Assembly (NCBI RefSeq): GCF_018618755.1
Contig: NZ_JACSMR010000012.1
Coordinates: 44,871 to 108,870, forward strand
DNA: 64,000 bases
Direction: 5' to 3'
Origin: Exiguobacterium sp. s193
Lineage (GTDB): Bacteria > Bacillota > Bacilli > Exiguobacteriales > Exiguobacteriaceae
The notes below the pieces were generated by a model. The model was given only the letters and a program-made list of their open reading frames with translations, ran no database searches and had not been told where the DNA came from. Each line of letters starts with the position of its first letter. The first letter of the stretch is position 1. This document shows, piece after piece, positions 8,734-17,796 of the stretch. The position numbers and the translations under genes were made by a program.

Positions 8734-9231
8734 TCAATCCCATTTTTCTTCCGCGTCCACCCAGTGGCGCCGTTTTAAATCAAGTGCTTCTGTTTCATCG
8801 TGTACACCGAAATAGGCTGGCAGTTTTACGCTGTCGCCGCCTGCTTCTTGCCAACATGTGCTGAACCATTCACCAAACACGCGTTGTTCCTGTTCGAACA
8901 GGATTTCATCGTGTGCCTCATAAAAGTCATCAAACGCACCCATGTGCTCTTCTGCGACATGATAATAGGACATCTCTTCGAGCACACTTGTACTTCCAGC
9001 AAAACCGGATTTCCCGGGTTCTTGAAAGACTTCATTTGCATCGCGGTCCATTTAAAAGAGCATGATGGATAGTTCATGGTTGCTCGGCTCGATGAACGCT
9101 GAAAAATCAAGGAGTTCGACGTCTGCCGCAAAGGTATAGCCGACGACTTCTCTTAAGTTGTTAACTAATACCGCGGACTGCTGTTCGAGATTCGATTTGA
9201 TCGTCTCTAGGTGTTTTTCTACTGTAAACAT
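8734..9231 (-). pseudogene. Hypothetical protein gene interrupted by an in-frame TAA
   Basis: From ATG 9231 (GAGGAG upstream) the frame runs 59 codons to TAA at 9054-9052, then continues in the same frame from an immediately following ATG (9051) for 105 more residues to 8734. The second part has no ribosome site, and the joined sequence reads smoothly (HELSIMLF, stop, MDRDANEVF). The simplest reading is one 165-residue protein broken by a single base change, for example TCA to TAA. Restart at the adjacent ATG could still give a C-terminal product. I do not know the function; it heads the nucleosidase operon. Confidence 0.65.
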
Positions 9232-9301
9232 ATGATCACTCCTCTTGTTTTTACCACCCTATTTTTAGGTGTTTTTTTCAACCGCATACAAAAAATGGAT
9301 G

Positions 9302-9329
9302 ATCTCTTTGTTATCATCTCTTGTTTATC
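9302..9329. repeat. Tandem 14-base direct repeat upstream of the nucleosidase operon
   Basis: ATCTCTTTGTTATC (9302-9315) is followed directly by ATCTCTTGTTTATC (9316-9329), 12 of 14 bases the same. It lies about 70 bases before the first start codon of the leftward operon and could be a regulator site. Confidence 0.35.
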
Positions 9330-9384
9330 CGCTTCTAGCAAGTCCTTTTCTTTTTTTCAACAGTACACTTAACTCGCTGACTTA

Positions 9385-9450
9385 AAAAGGAATCACTCGA
9401 TTCACGCTTATGTCCCTTTAAGGGTTGCGTGAGGCAAATGATTCCTTTTA
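9385..9450 (-). terminator. Terminator after the first beta-glucoside operon
   Basis: AAAAGGAATCA (9385-9395) and TGATTCCTTTT (9439-9449) pair, with a long internal loop; read leftward a T-rich stretch follows the hairpin. It lies 6 bases after the glucosidase stop. Confidence 0.7.
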
Positions 9451-9455
9451 TTAAC

Positions 9456-10931
<1,476 letters not shown>

Positions 10932-12830
10932 TTATTTAACGACGGTCACGATCGGTTCGTTCGCCGCAATCGTTTCAGTCTGTTCGATGATCAGTTTGGC
11001 ATAAGCAGACGCATTGGTGACGATGACCGGTGTAATCGTTTTGAGTCCACGTGCTTCAATCATCGTCACGTCAAACTCGAGCAACCGTTGTCCGACTTCA
11101 ACGGTATCGCCTTCAGCAACGAGCACGTTAAACGGTGTTCCGCCCAAATTGACGGTATCCAGTCCGACATGGATTAGGATTTCGACTCCACTCGTCGACC
11201 GGAGTCCGATCGCATGTTTCGTCGGCGCGACCATGACGACCGTTCCGTTAAACGGCGCATCGACCTGCGGCGTGGACGGTACGACTGCAAAACCGTCACC
11301 CATCGCACCGGAGGCAAACACTTCGTCCGGGACGTCCATCAGGCGGACGACTTGACCTGACAACGGCGATACAATCGTTTCTTCGTTCGTCAGTGTCACA
11401 CTGACTTCTTGTTCATGGACAACTGGTGCTGCTTGTCCTGTTGGAGTTGCCGCTGCCACCGTATCTTCACCAAACCCGAGTACTTGGATCAAGACGACCG
11501 GTAAGACGAGGGCGATTGCGGCACCAATCAAAAGACCGATAATCGACGACGGGTAATCGGAACTGATGCCGTTGACGAGTGTTAACGGTCCCGGTAGACC
11601 GGCGTAGGCAAAATAATATGGTTTAAAGAAACTAGCGACGACGGCTCCGACCGCGCCCGAGATACAACCGTAGATGAACGGTTTCTTAAACCGTAACGTC
11701 ACCCCGTAAATCGCCGGTTCCGTGATTCCGAAAATCCCCGTCAGACCGGCCGAGACACCGACTTTTTTTGTTTCCTTGTTGCGTGTTTTTAAGATGACGC
11801 CTAGGACGGCACCGACCTGAGCGATGACGGCGATCGTCTGATAGGCTTGGAACGAGTCGCGTCCATACTGTTCGAAGTTCGCAAGGACCATCGGCGTGAC
11901 ACCCCAGTGGACACCGAAGATGACGATGACTTGCCAAAAACCACCAATCAAAAGTCCAGCGAGTGCCGGTGCGTGGTCGGCGAGATAGTTATACCCGTTG
12001 GCAATCCCTTCTGCTCCGAGTGTCGTAATCGGACCAATCAGCAAAATCGTCAATGGGACCATGATGACCATACTGAAGAACGGGACGAACAGCGGTTTGA
12101 TGACATCATTGATCGTCCGGTTCAAGAACCGTTCGAGATACGATAAAATCCAGACGAGAAACAACGGTGGTAAGACCGATGACGTGTAGGTCGTTCCGGA
12201 TAACGCGATGCCGATGAAGGAAATCGACTCACCCGCGACAACACGTGCTGCCATATCAGCCCACGATGGACTGACGAGTGCCGCGCTACAGGCGACAGCG
12301 ATGAAGGGATTGACTTTAAAATGATTAGCTGCCGTGATGGCGATGAAAATCGGTAAAAACGTAAACGGTGCCCATGAGATAAAGCTGAACACTTCATAGG
12401 TTCCCGTTTTTGCGAAGTCCTTAAACAGTAAAGAAATCAGGATGAGTGCACCTTGCAAAATTCCCGCTGCTGCCAGGATATAGACGAATGGAGCGAAGAC
12501 GGCTGACATCGTTGCGATGATCCGGTTCAAGATGGTACCTTTGTTCGCTTGTATGTCTTCAGCCGTATCATCGAGCTGGACCAATTTCGAAAACGCTTCA
12601 TAAACCTCACCGACATGCTGACCGATGACGACCTGGAACTGCCCTCCGGATTCGACGACCGTGATGACGCCCGGCAGTGCTGCCACTTGCTCCTTTGCCG
12701 CCGTGTCCGACCGCTTCAAGACGAGTCGTAACCGCGTCGCGCACCGCGCTGCACTGATGATATTGTCTTCCCCTCCGACCGCCTCTAAGATCGACCGGGC
12801 AAGTTTTTCATAATCCCGCACTTTACTCAT
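10932..12830 (-). CDS. bglP: Beta-glucoside PTS transporter, fused EIIBCA (first copy)
   Basis: The protein has 632 residues with domains in the order IIB, IIC, IIA. The IIB phospho-cysteine is in AARCATRLRL (Cys 30). A ten-helix IIC permease fills about 100-470. A Q/A/P-rich linker leads to IIA, with KHAIGLRS and the active histidine in ILIHVGLDTV (His 554). It imports and phosphorylates beta-glucosides. ATG 12830 has AAGGAGG before it. Transcription starts from the promoter at 12872-12900, with the UTRA regulator encoded divergently, so it is probably repressed in the absence of substrate and by CcpA. Confidence 0.93.
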   Translation of the reverse strand: MSKVRDYEKLARSILEAVGGEDNIISAARCATRLRLVLKRSDTAAKEQVAALPGVITVVESGGQFQVVIGQHVGEVYEAFSKLVQLDDTAEDIQANKGTILNRIIATMSAVFAPFVYILAAAGILQGALILISLLFKDFAKTGTYEVFSFISWAPFTFLPIFIAITAANHFKVNPFIAVACSAALVSPSWADMAARVVAGESISFIGIALSGTTYTSSVLPPLFLVWILSYLERFLNRTINDVIKPLFVPFFSMVIMVPLTILLIGPITTLGAEGIANGYNYLADHAPALAGLLIGGFWQVIVIFGVHWGVTPMVLANFEQYGRDSFQAYQTIAVIAQVGAVLGVILKTRNKETKKVGVSAGLTGIFGITEPAIYGVTLRFKKPFIYGCISGAVGAVVASFFKPYYFAYAGLPGPLTLVNGISSDYPSSIIGLLIGAAIALVLPVVLIQVLGFGEDTVAAATPTGQAAPVVHEQEVSVTLTNEETIVSPLSGQVVRLMDVPDEVFASGAMGDGFAVVPSTPQVDAPFNGTVVMVAPTKHAIGLRSTSGVEILIHVGLDTVNLGGTPFNVLVAEGDTVEVGQRLLEFDVTMIEARGLKTITPVIVTNASAYAKLIIEQTETIAANEPIVTVVK

Positions 12831-12848
12831 GTAAGAACCTCCTTTTTA

Positions 12849-12862
12849 TGATAACCCTTTCA
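12849..12862 (-). promoter_or_regulatory. cre-like CcpA site in the bgl-1 leader
   Basis: Leftward reading TGAAAGGGTTATCA fits the cre consensus TGWAANCGNTNWCA at 13 of 14 positions (G instead of C at position 7). It lies just downstream of the promoter, where bound CcpA would act as a block. Confidence 0.6.
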
Positions 12863-12871
12863 TGCACTCTT

Positions 12872-12900
12872 ATTGTAATTGTACATGTACAATTAATCAA
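12872..12900 (-). promoter_or_regulatory. bgl-1 promoter with palindromic GntR/UTRA operator in the spacer
   Basis: Reading leftward, TTGATT (12900-12895) and TACAAT (12877-12872) are separated by 17 bases. The 18-base perfect palindrome AATTGTACATGTACAATT (12877-12894) covers the spacer. It resembles TreR/UTRA-type operators. Repressor bound here would exclude RNA polymerase. The regulator gene starts about 100 bases away on the other strand. Confidence 0.75.
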
Positions 12901-12957
12901 TACATATTTAATTTAAAAAGACATGTTCGCAAGTATCACCCTTTCATTATGATATAG

Positions 12958-12971
12958 TTGTGATATAACAA
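12958..12971 (+). promoter_or_regulatory. Possible second operator before the UTRA regulator
   Basis: TTGTGATATAACAA shares the outer half-sites TTGT/ACAA with the perfect palindrome in the bgl promoter and lies 25 bases before the regulator's start codon, so it may mediate autoregulation. The centre is not symmetric. Confidence 0.35.
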
Positions 12972-12995
12972 TTTTTACGTAAATGAGGGTGAACC

Positions 12996-13706
12996 ATGCT
13001 GAAATATCAACAAACGGCGACGGAAATCGAAGCCTATATTGAACGACATGCGTTACAGCAAGGCGATAAATTACCAGTCCTCGATCAACTGATCCGCCAA
13101 TTTGAAGTCAGTAAGACAACGATGACAAAAGCGCTCGAATTGCTGGAGCGTAAAGGAATCATCTTTCAAGTCCGGGGCAGCGGGATTTTCGTCCGGAAGA
13201 CGAACCGCAAAGGCTACATCGAACTTTTTTCGACGCAAGGGTTCAAACAAAATCTGGTCGCGCACGACATCCAGTCGAACGTCTTGTCGTTTGAGCTGAT
13301 CCCGTGCCCGGAAACGATTGCCGAAAATCTCGGTACTACACCAGGCGACATGGTTTATTTCGTGAAACGGATCCGCTATATCGACGGCAACATCATGTGC
13401 CTTGAGGAATCCTATTATCGCCAAGCAATCGTGCCTTACTTGAACCGGGAAATCGTCGAACAATCGATTTTCGAGTATCTTGAGACGGCACTCGGGCTGA
13501 ACATCGGCTTTTCCGACATGTACATGCACGTCGGTAAATTGCCGGAGACGATTGCGGAACATTTGGAACTTGAAGCCGGTGATCCGGCATTGACGGTCGA
13601 GACGATTTTCCATTTGACGAACGGTCGTCCGTTCGATTATTCCGTCATCACCTATCATTACGAACACTCGCAATTCGTCGTTCAGGCGAACGGCTTGTAT
13701 TTATGA
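12996..13706 (+). CDS. GntR-family regulator with UTRA domain, likely repressor of the bgl-1 operon
   Basis: The protein has 236 residues. The N-terminal winged helix (about 1-65: GDKLPVLDQLIRQFEVSKTT, ALELLERKGIIF) is followed by a UTRA effector domain (about 85-230) of the type that binds phosphorylated sugars. It ends VVQANGLYL. It is divergent from the EIIBCA/glucosidase operon, with a perfect palindrome in that operon's promoter, so it most likely represses it and is released by a phospho-glucoside. GAGGGTGA precedes ATG 12996. A decayed copy of its 3' end lies at about 14250-14293. Confidence 0.88.
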   Translation: MLKYQQTATEIEAYIERHALQQGDKLPVLDQLIRQFEVSKTTMTKALELLERKGIIFQVRGSGIFVRKTNRKGYIELFSTQGFKQNLVAHDIQSNVLSFELIPCPETIAENLGTTPGDMVYFVKRIRYIDGNIMCLEESYYRQAIVPYLNREIVEQSIFEYLETALGLNIGFSDMYMHVGKLPETIAEHLELEAGDPALTVETIFHLTNGRPFDYSVITYHYEHSQFVVQANGLYL

Positions 13707-13719
13707 GGGGACTTCTCAC

Positions 13720-14164
13720 ATGAATGAAGAAGTGCTTTTTTATTACGGCATACTTGCTGGCGGTTTTGTGTTAATTACTCTGAGCGTATTAATATTTTTT
13801 TCTTCGTCATGACAGTGAAGCGAGAATCAAGCATTATGTCGGAACACTTCTGATGTTGTTGTGTGGTGTAGGACTAATTGTTTATACCGTTCCGAGCCTA
13901 AAATATGTCTTCTTTCAGGATTATGTGACAATTAAAGGAACCTGTACGGTGGAATACGATGATCAATCCAAACCGCGGACGATTGATCTTTATTACGATG
14001 AAACAGGTGACTCTTTCAGTTTCTTGGATCGGGCCGACCTCGGTGCGTACGGACCGGATGTCCCGTATACCTGTCACGTGACGGCGACAAAAGATCATGC
14101 ATTTCCGATTGCTTACCGGATTTATGATGTCAAGACGGATCGGCTGTTGTATTCGTCTGAATGA
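13720..14164 (+). pseudogene. Small membrane-anchored protein gene with a poly-T frameshift
   Basis: ATG 13720 (GAGGGG upstream) opens MNEEVLFYYGILAGGF, a membrane helix, and stops at TGA 13810-13812. Removing one T from the run of seven at 13795-13801 joins it to the downstream frame (LRHDSEARIKHYVGT, a second helix, then a soluble beta-rich part ending DVKTDRLLYSSE). The repaired protein would have about 147 residues and two N-terminal helices. As written it is frameshifted; a sequencing error, phase variation or slippage would each explain it. Function unknown. It lies between the UTRA gene and a remnant of that gene's 3' end. Confidence 0.65.
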
Positions 14165-14231
14165 CTGGTCAAGTTAGAGAAAACTACATGATTGCGGATT
14201 TGATGATTTCCGATTTGTAACAGCTTGAGAC

Positions 14232-14293
14232 CATCCGTTTTTCTTGTCTTTATGAACACTTACAATGTTCAGGCGAACGGGTTGTATCTGTAA
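14232..14293 (+). pseudogene. Decayed duplicate of the 3' end of the UTRA regulator gene
   Basis: Bases 14267-14293 repeat 13680-13706 (the codons for VQANGLYL plus stop) with 23 of 27 identical. The similarity continues upstream as TATGAACACTTACAA against TACGAACACTCGCAA, with a 5-base deletion between. It is followed directly by a terminator, where one would expect the original regulator to have ended. Confidence 0.55.
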
Positions 14294-14297
14294 ACGC

Positions 14298-14346
14298 AAA
14301 AAAGCAGACATGATCCAAGTACTTTTTGGACAGTGTCTGCTTTTTG
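14298..14346 (+). terminator. Intrinsic terminator, probably of the original regulator transcript
   Basis: AAAAAGCAGACA (14299-14310) pairs with TGTCTGCTTTTT (14334-14345). It follows the remnant 3' end and faces the leftward antiporter gene. Confidence 0.8.
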
Positions 14347-14359
14347 ATTTTCTATTTAA

Positions 14360-15562
14360 TCATCGTTTATGCCGTTTACTTAAAAAAATCGTCAGCGGAT
14401 AAATGCCGATACTCTGGACAATCAACGACAGGACGATTACAGCAAACGATAAGGAAATCAACACATCATATTGCGCTGACACCGTTTTTTCGAGCCACAG
14501 TAACAACGCGACAGACATCGAACCTTTAATCCCCGCTGCCGTAATGATTGAAATCGTCGAAAAGTCGTCGCGAAATTCACCTTTCCAGGGCGGTACGGCA
14601 TAAATGAAGCCACCGACCATGATGAACCGTGCCAACAAAGTGAGACCAAAAATGATCAACGCCAGTCCCCATTGTGAAAAAACTAAGTATCCAGCTGCTT
14701 GAATCCCAATGAGTAAGAACAAAATCGATAAAAATGTTGGTTTGATGATGTTCCAAAATCCATCCAATGATGCTTTAATCCCCTTCTCCTCATCCGCTTT
14801 TTCAATTTCGTAAGACAAGAAAATCCCCAAAATGACGGTCGTGAGAACACCTGAGACACCTAGCGCTTCTGCAAGATAAAATCCACCGTACGACATGACG
14901 ATACTCAACATCACTTGATATTCTTTTTGCTTCGTCAAGTGAATGATTTTACTTAAAATCCATCCGAGCAGTAAACCGATCAGAATTCCGCCAAACGAAA
15001 CAAGCATAAATTGTTCGATAAATGTCGTGAAATTAAAACGTTCCCCCGTTTGAAATATCGATAATAATATCGTAAATAAAACGATACTCGTCCCGTCATT
15101 GACCATCGATTCTCCTTCCACGATATCGGCAACTTGTTCGTCCCCTGTACTTTTTTTGATGATGGATGTCACCGAGACCGGATCGGTCGGAATCAAGATG
15201 GCGGCAAGGAGCAGCGAAGCCGTCAGCGAAAGTGAAATGAACAGATTCGAGATCCAGTAGATTGAGACACCAAGCAATAAGGCCGTCACAATCAACCCGA
15301 TCGTGCTGAACGCCGTAATGATACCCCAATTATTTTTCAACTGTTTAATCGGAAACTGATACGCTGCCGTAAACAGGAGCGCTGGCAAAAACACTTCAAA
15401 TACGATTTCCTTCGATAGATGAAGCGAAGAAAAGTACGGGATAAATGAAAGACCCAGTCCAATCACAACGAGCACCATCGGAACAGGAATCATTTTTTGT
15501 TTTAAATCGATGGTGTAAATTACGTAGCCGATAAGTAGTAGCATCAAAATTTGATACGTCAT
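14360..15562 (-). CDS. Na+/H+ antiporter, CPA1 family
   Basis: The protein has 400 residues and about twelve membrane helices with hardly any cytoplasmic tail. LIPTDPVSVTSI and VEGESMVNDGTSIVLF match the ion-binding helices of CPA1 (NhaP-type) antiporters, which exchange cytoplasmic Na+ or K+ for protons. AAGGGAAGGGTG precedes ATG 15562. It is a single gene between a terminator on its 3' side and the ArsR-like regulator on its 5' side. Ion specificity cannot be read from the sequence. Confidence 0.88.
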   Translation of the reverse strand: MTYQILMLLLIGYVIYTIDLKQKMIPVPMVLVVIGLGLSFIPYFSSLHLSKEIVFEVFLPALLFTAAYQFPIKQLKNNWGIITAFSTIGLIVTALLLGVSIYWISNLFISLSLTASLLLAAILIPTDPVSVTSIIKKSTGDEQVADIVEGESMVNDGTSIVLFTILLSIFQTGERFNFTTFIEQFMLVSFGGILIGLLLGWILSKIIHLTKQKEYQVMLSIVMSYGGFYLAEALGVSGVLTTVILGIFLSYEIEKADEEKGIKASLDGFWNIIKPTFLSILFLLIGIQAAGYLVFSQWGLALIIFGLTLLARFIMVGGFIYAVPPWKGEFRDDFSTISIITAAGIKGSMSVALLLWLEKTVSAQYDVLISLSFAVIVLSLIVQSIGIYPLTIFLSKRHKR

Positions 15563-15741
15563 ACAGTCACCCTTCCCTTACCTGTCGTACTAAAATATTC
15601 TATGTGCCCTTATACCTTTTCAATAATTAGTTAAAACACATCCTTCACTCGATTTTCCAATCTGTCAGGTAATACCTCATCCAAGAGAATGTAATGCTTT
15701 GCAAAAAATAGTAACTGTTAAAAGTAAATTTATGTTATTCT

Positions 15742-15770
15742 ATTGTCAAATAAATTAGACCGGTCAAATA
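15742..15770 (+). promoter_or_regulatory. Operator, copy 1, before the HTH regulator gene
   Basis: ATTGTCAAATAAATTAGACC plus GGTCAAATA: a TTGTCAA half-site followed by a GACCGGTC palindrome. A matching block stands before the MFS gene at 16442-16470, with 23 of 29 bases the same. It lies 16 bases before ATG 15786. Confidence 0.65.
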
Positions 15771-15785
15771 AAAAGGAGGGATCTC

Positions 15786-16415
15786 ATGAAATCCATTTTA
15801 ACGCTAACCACTTTAAGCCAATTAAAGGCGCTGAGTGTTCCGATCCGAGCTGAAATCATGATGCGGTTGATCGAAAAACCACTCACGGGTCAAATGTTGT
15901 CTGAAAAACTTAACTTATCGCGTCCTAAAGTACACTATCATTTAAAGGAGCTCGAAAAGAATCACTTGATCACGTTAGTCAAAACGGAAGAAAAAGGCGG
16001 GATCATCCAAAAGTTTTATCAATCGGTGGCGCGGGGATTCACACCATCACTTGAGCTCTTGCCGCATATGGAAGACGTCAATGAATCCAATCGGCAACTG
16101 CTTTTTCAAATGGCCGAAAAAACAAAACAAGTTATCTTATCTGCGCCCGAGCATGCATTTACCCCTCAACGAGCCAGTGAATCGCCTGCTGATTGGAATC
16201 ACGTCGGTTCAATGTGGCAAATCTCTGTAACGGAGGAACAGTTTAACGATTGGATGAAAAAATATTTTGAATTGATGGAGGAGCTTAGGCACCTCTCAAA
16301 AGAACCGAGTGAAGAAACCGCTCAAAAACTTTACTTCTTTTCTACGATGGCGTTTGAAGTGGATGAACTCATCATGGAAACGATTGAACATGAGGATGAA
16401 GAAAACAAGGCTTGA
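15786..16415 (+). CDS. ArsR/HTH_20-type transcriptional regulator of the MFS pair
   Basis: The protein has 209 residues. An N-terminal winged helix (about 8-75) contains GQMLSEKLNLSRPKVHYHLKELEKNHLI, typical of the HTH_20/ArsR group. The C-terminal part (about 90-205) is helical and acidic, probably for dimerisation or ligand binding. GGAGGG precedes ATG 15786. It is followed 80 bases later by an MFS exporter, and both genes have the same operator-like block, so it probably controls itself and the exporter. Confidence 0.82.
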   Translation: MKSILTLTTLSQLKALSVPIRAEIMMRLIEKPLTGQMLSEKLNLSRPKVHYHLKELEKNHLITLVKTEEKGGIIQKFYQSVARGFTPSLELLPHMEDVNESNRQLLFQMAEKTKQVILSAPEHAFTPQRASESPADWNHVGSMWQISVTEEQFNDWMKKYFELMEELRHLSKEPSEETAQKLYFFSTMAFEVDELIMETIEHEDEENKA

Positions 16416-16441
16416 ACGTATAGCCTTTTTCTTTATTCGTC

Positions 16442-16470
16442 ATTGTCAAATTAAATTGACTGGTCAAAAT
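16442..16470 (+). promoter_or_regulatory. Operator, copy 2, before the MFS gene
   Basis: ATTGTCAAATTAAATTGACT plus GGTCAAAAT. The TTGACTGGTCAA part is a near-perfect palindrome, and the TTGTCAA half-site is at the same distance as in copy 1 before the regulator. It lies 26 bases before ATG 16496. Confidence 0.65.
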
Positions 16471-16495
16471 AATAAATCATTTGGAGGTTTTATGT

Positions 16496-17743
16496 ATGCT
16501 TGAGCTTTTGAAAAACCGCAATTTCATGTTTTTATTGGCCGGCCGACTCGTGACGAATATCGGAGACAGTCTTTATTACATCGCCGCGATGTGGCTAGTC
16601 CATGACATTGGACAGAGTGCATTTTATACAGGGCTTGCCGGGTTTCTGATTTTATCACCAAAAGCCCTGCAATTTCTTGCGGGTCCGCTGGTCGACCGCT
16701 GGAGAATCAAAACGACATTAATCGTCACCCAAATTGTGCAGTCGCTTTTGATTTTGCTCATTCCATTTGCTTACCTGCTCGATTTTTTAAGTATTGCATT
16801 AATTTTATCCGTCATGCCACTCCTCGCCTGCATCGAAGAATTTGCCTATCCGACGCAAACTAAAGCCCTGCCCTTGTTTCTTAAAGAAAAAGAACTGCTG
16901 CAAGGAAATTCGCTCTTTGCATTTGCTTATCAAGGCGTTGATCTTGTCTTCAATTCATTGGCAGGATTAGCAATCGCCTTCTTTGGTGCCGTCACGATGT
17001 TTTTCGTCGATTCAGTGACATTTGCGCTCGCCGCGATGTTTTTTTCATTCCTCAACATGGATTTTGTAAAAACACCAGCTCCAAAAACGCAACACTCCTT
17101 AAAACTCACCTTCATAGACTATATCGATGATTTAAAAGAAGGCTTCGCTGTCGTGTTCAAGTCATTACTTTGGGTCTTTCTGATTGGTTCATCTGTTGCA
17201 AATTTTGCGATTGGGATGACGGTTGCTGTCCTTCCTGTCTTCGCGGATCAGATCAGCGGTGTACAAACATACGGTATTTTGTTAGCCGCTATGTCAGCGG
17301 GTTCGTTGCTCGGTGCACTCCTCGGTTCGACCCTCGGAAAACTACGCGTCGGCATCGTCACGAGCGTTTGTTTTTTAGTCGGGTCCATCTGCTGGATACT
17401 TGCCGGGCGGCTCTCAAGTCCATTGATTACACCGATTTTATTTGGTATCGCCTGGATTCCAATCGGTGCCGTAAATGTTTTGTTTGCCGGTGTTACGCAA
17501 ACCATCATCCCGAACCAAATACTTGGGCGAGTAAATTCAGTCGCGTATAGCTTAGGAATTGCCGCGATGCCGATTGGTTCGTTACTAGGTGGATATGTCG
17601 CGACCTTTGTTGATCCCCACTTCATTTTCATGTTCGCTGGACTCGGTATTTCGTTGATTGCATGTGTTTGGTTCTTCCATCCCGATCTCCGAAAGTTACC
17701 ACAGGTGGAACAAATGACTACTTCGACTTTTAAAATCAGTTAA
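16496..17743 (+). CDS. MFS exporter under the HTH_20 regulator
   Basis: The protein has 415 residues and twelve hydrophobic helices. GPLVDRWRIKTT in the first cytoplasmic loop matches the MFS G-x-L-x-D-R motif, and the overall form resembles MFS_3 drug exporters of Bacillales. I chose ATG 16496 with GGAGG 8 bases before; the in-frame TTG at 16481 is part of that site. Its operator matches the upstream regulator's own, so it is probably induced by a toxic compound that is not known. Confidence 0.85.
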   Translation: MLELLKNRNFMFLLAGRLVTNIGDSLYYIAAMWLVHDIGQSAFYTGLAGFLILSPKALQFLAGPLVDRWRIKTTLIVTQIVQSLLILLIPFAYLLDFLSIALILSVMPLLACIEEFAYPTQTKALPLFLKEKELLQGNSLFAFAYQGVDLVFNSLAGLAIAFFGAVTMFFVDSVTFALAAMFFSFLNMDFVKTPAPKTQHSLKLTFIDYIDDLKEGFAVVFKSLLWVFLIGSSVANFAIGMTVAVLPVFADQISGVQTYGILLAAMSAGSLLGALLGSTLGKLRVGIVTSVCFLVGSICWILAGRLSSPLITPILFGIAWIPIGAVNVLFAGVTQTIIPNQILGRVNSVAYSLGIAAMPIGSLLGGYVATFVDPHFIFMFAGLGISLIACVWFFHPDLRKLPQVEQMTTSTFKIS

Positions 17744-17796
17744 AAACGCCCCCGGTCATCGAGGACGTTCATGATAAATATTGTGCGTGTCACAAA

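Noticed and set aside
13071..13673. Leftward 200-codon frame opposite the UTRA regulator
   Set aside because: Antisense shadow of a well-supported gene; no start signals and no recognisable domain.
13853..14164. Separate gene for the downstream half of the frameshifted protein
   Set aside because: No ribosome site before ATG 13853; the frame continues upstream to the T-run, and the joined product makes sense.
17744..17796. Terminator between the MFS and amine oxidase genes
   Set aside because: Only a weak AACG...CGTT pairing with no T-run on either strand; not strong enough to list.
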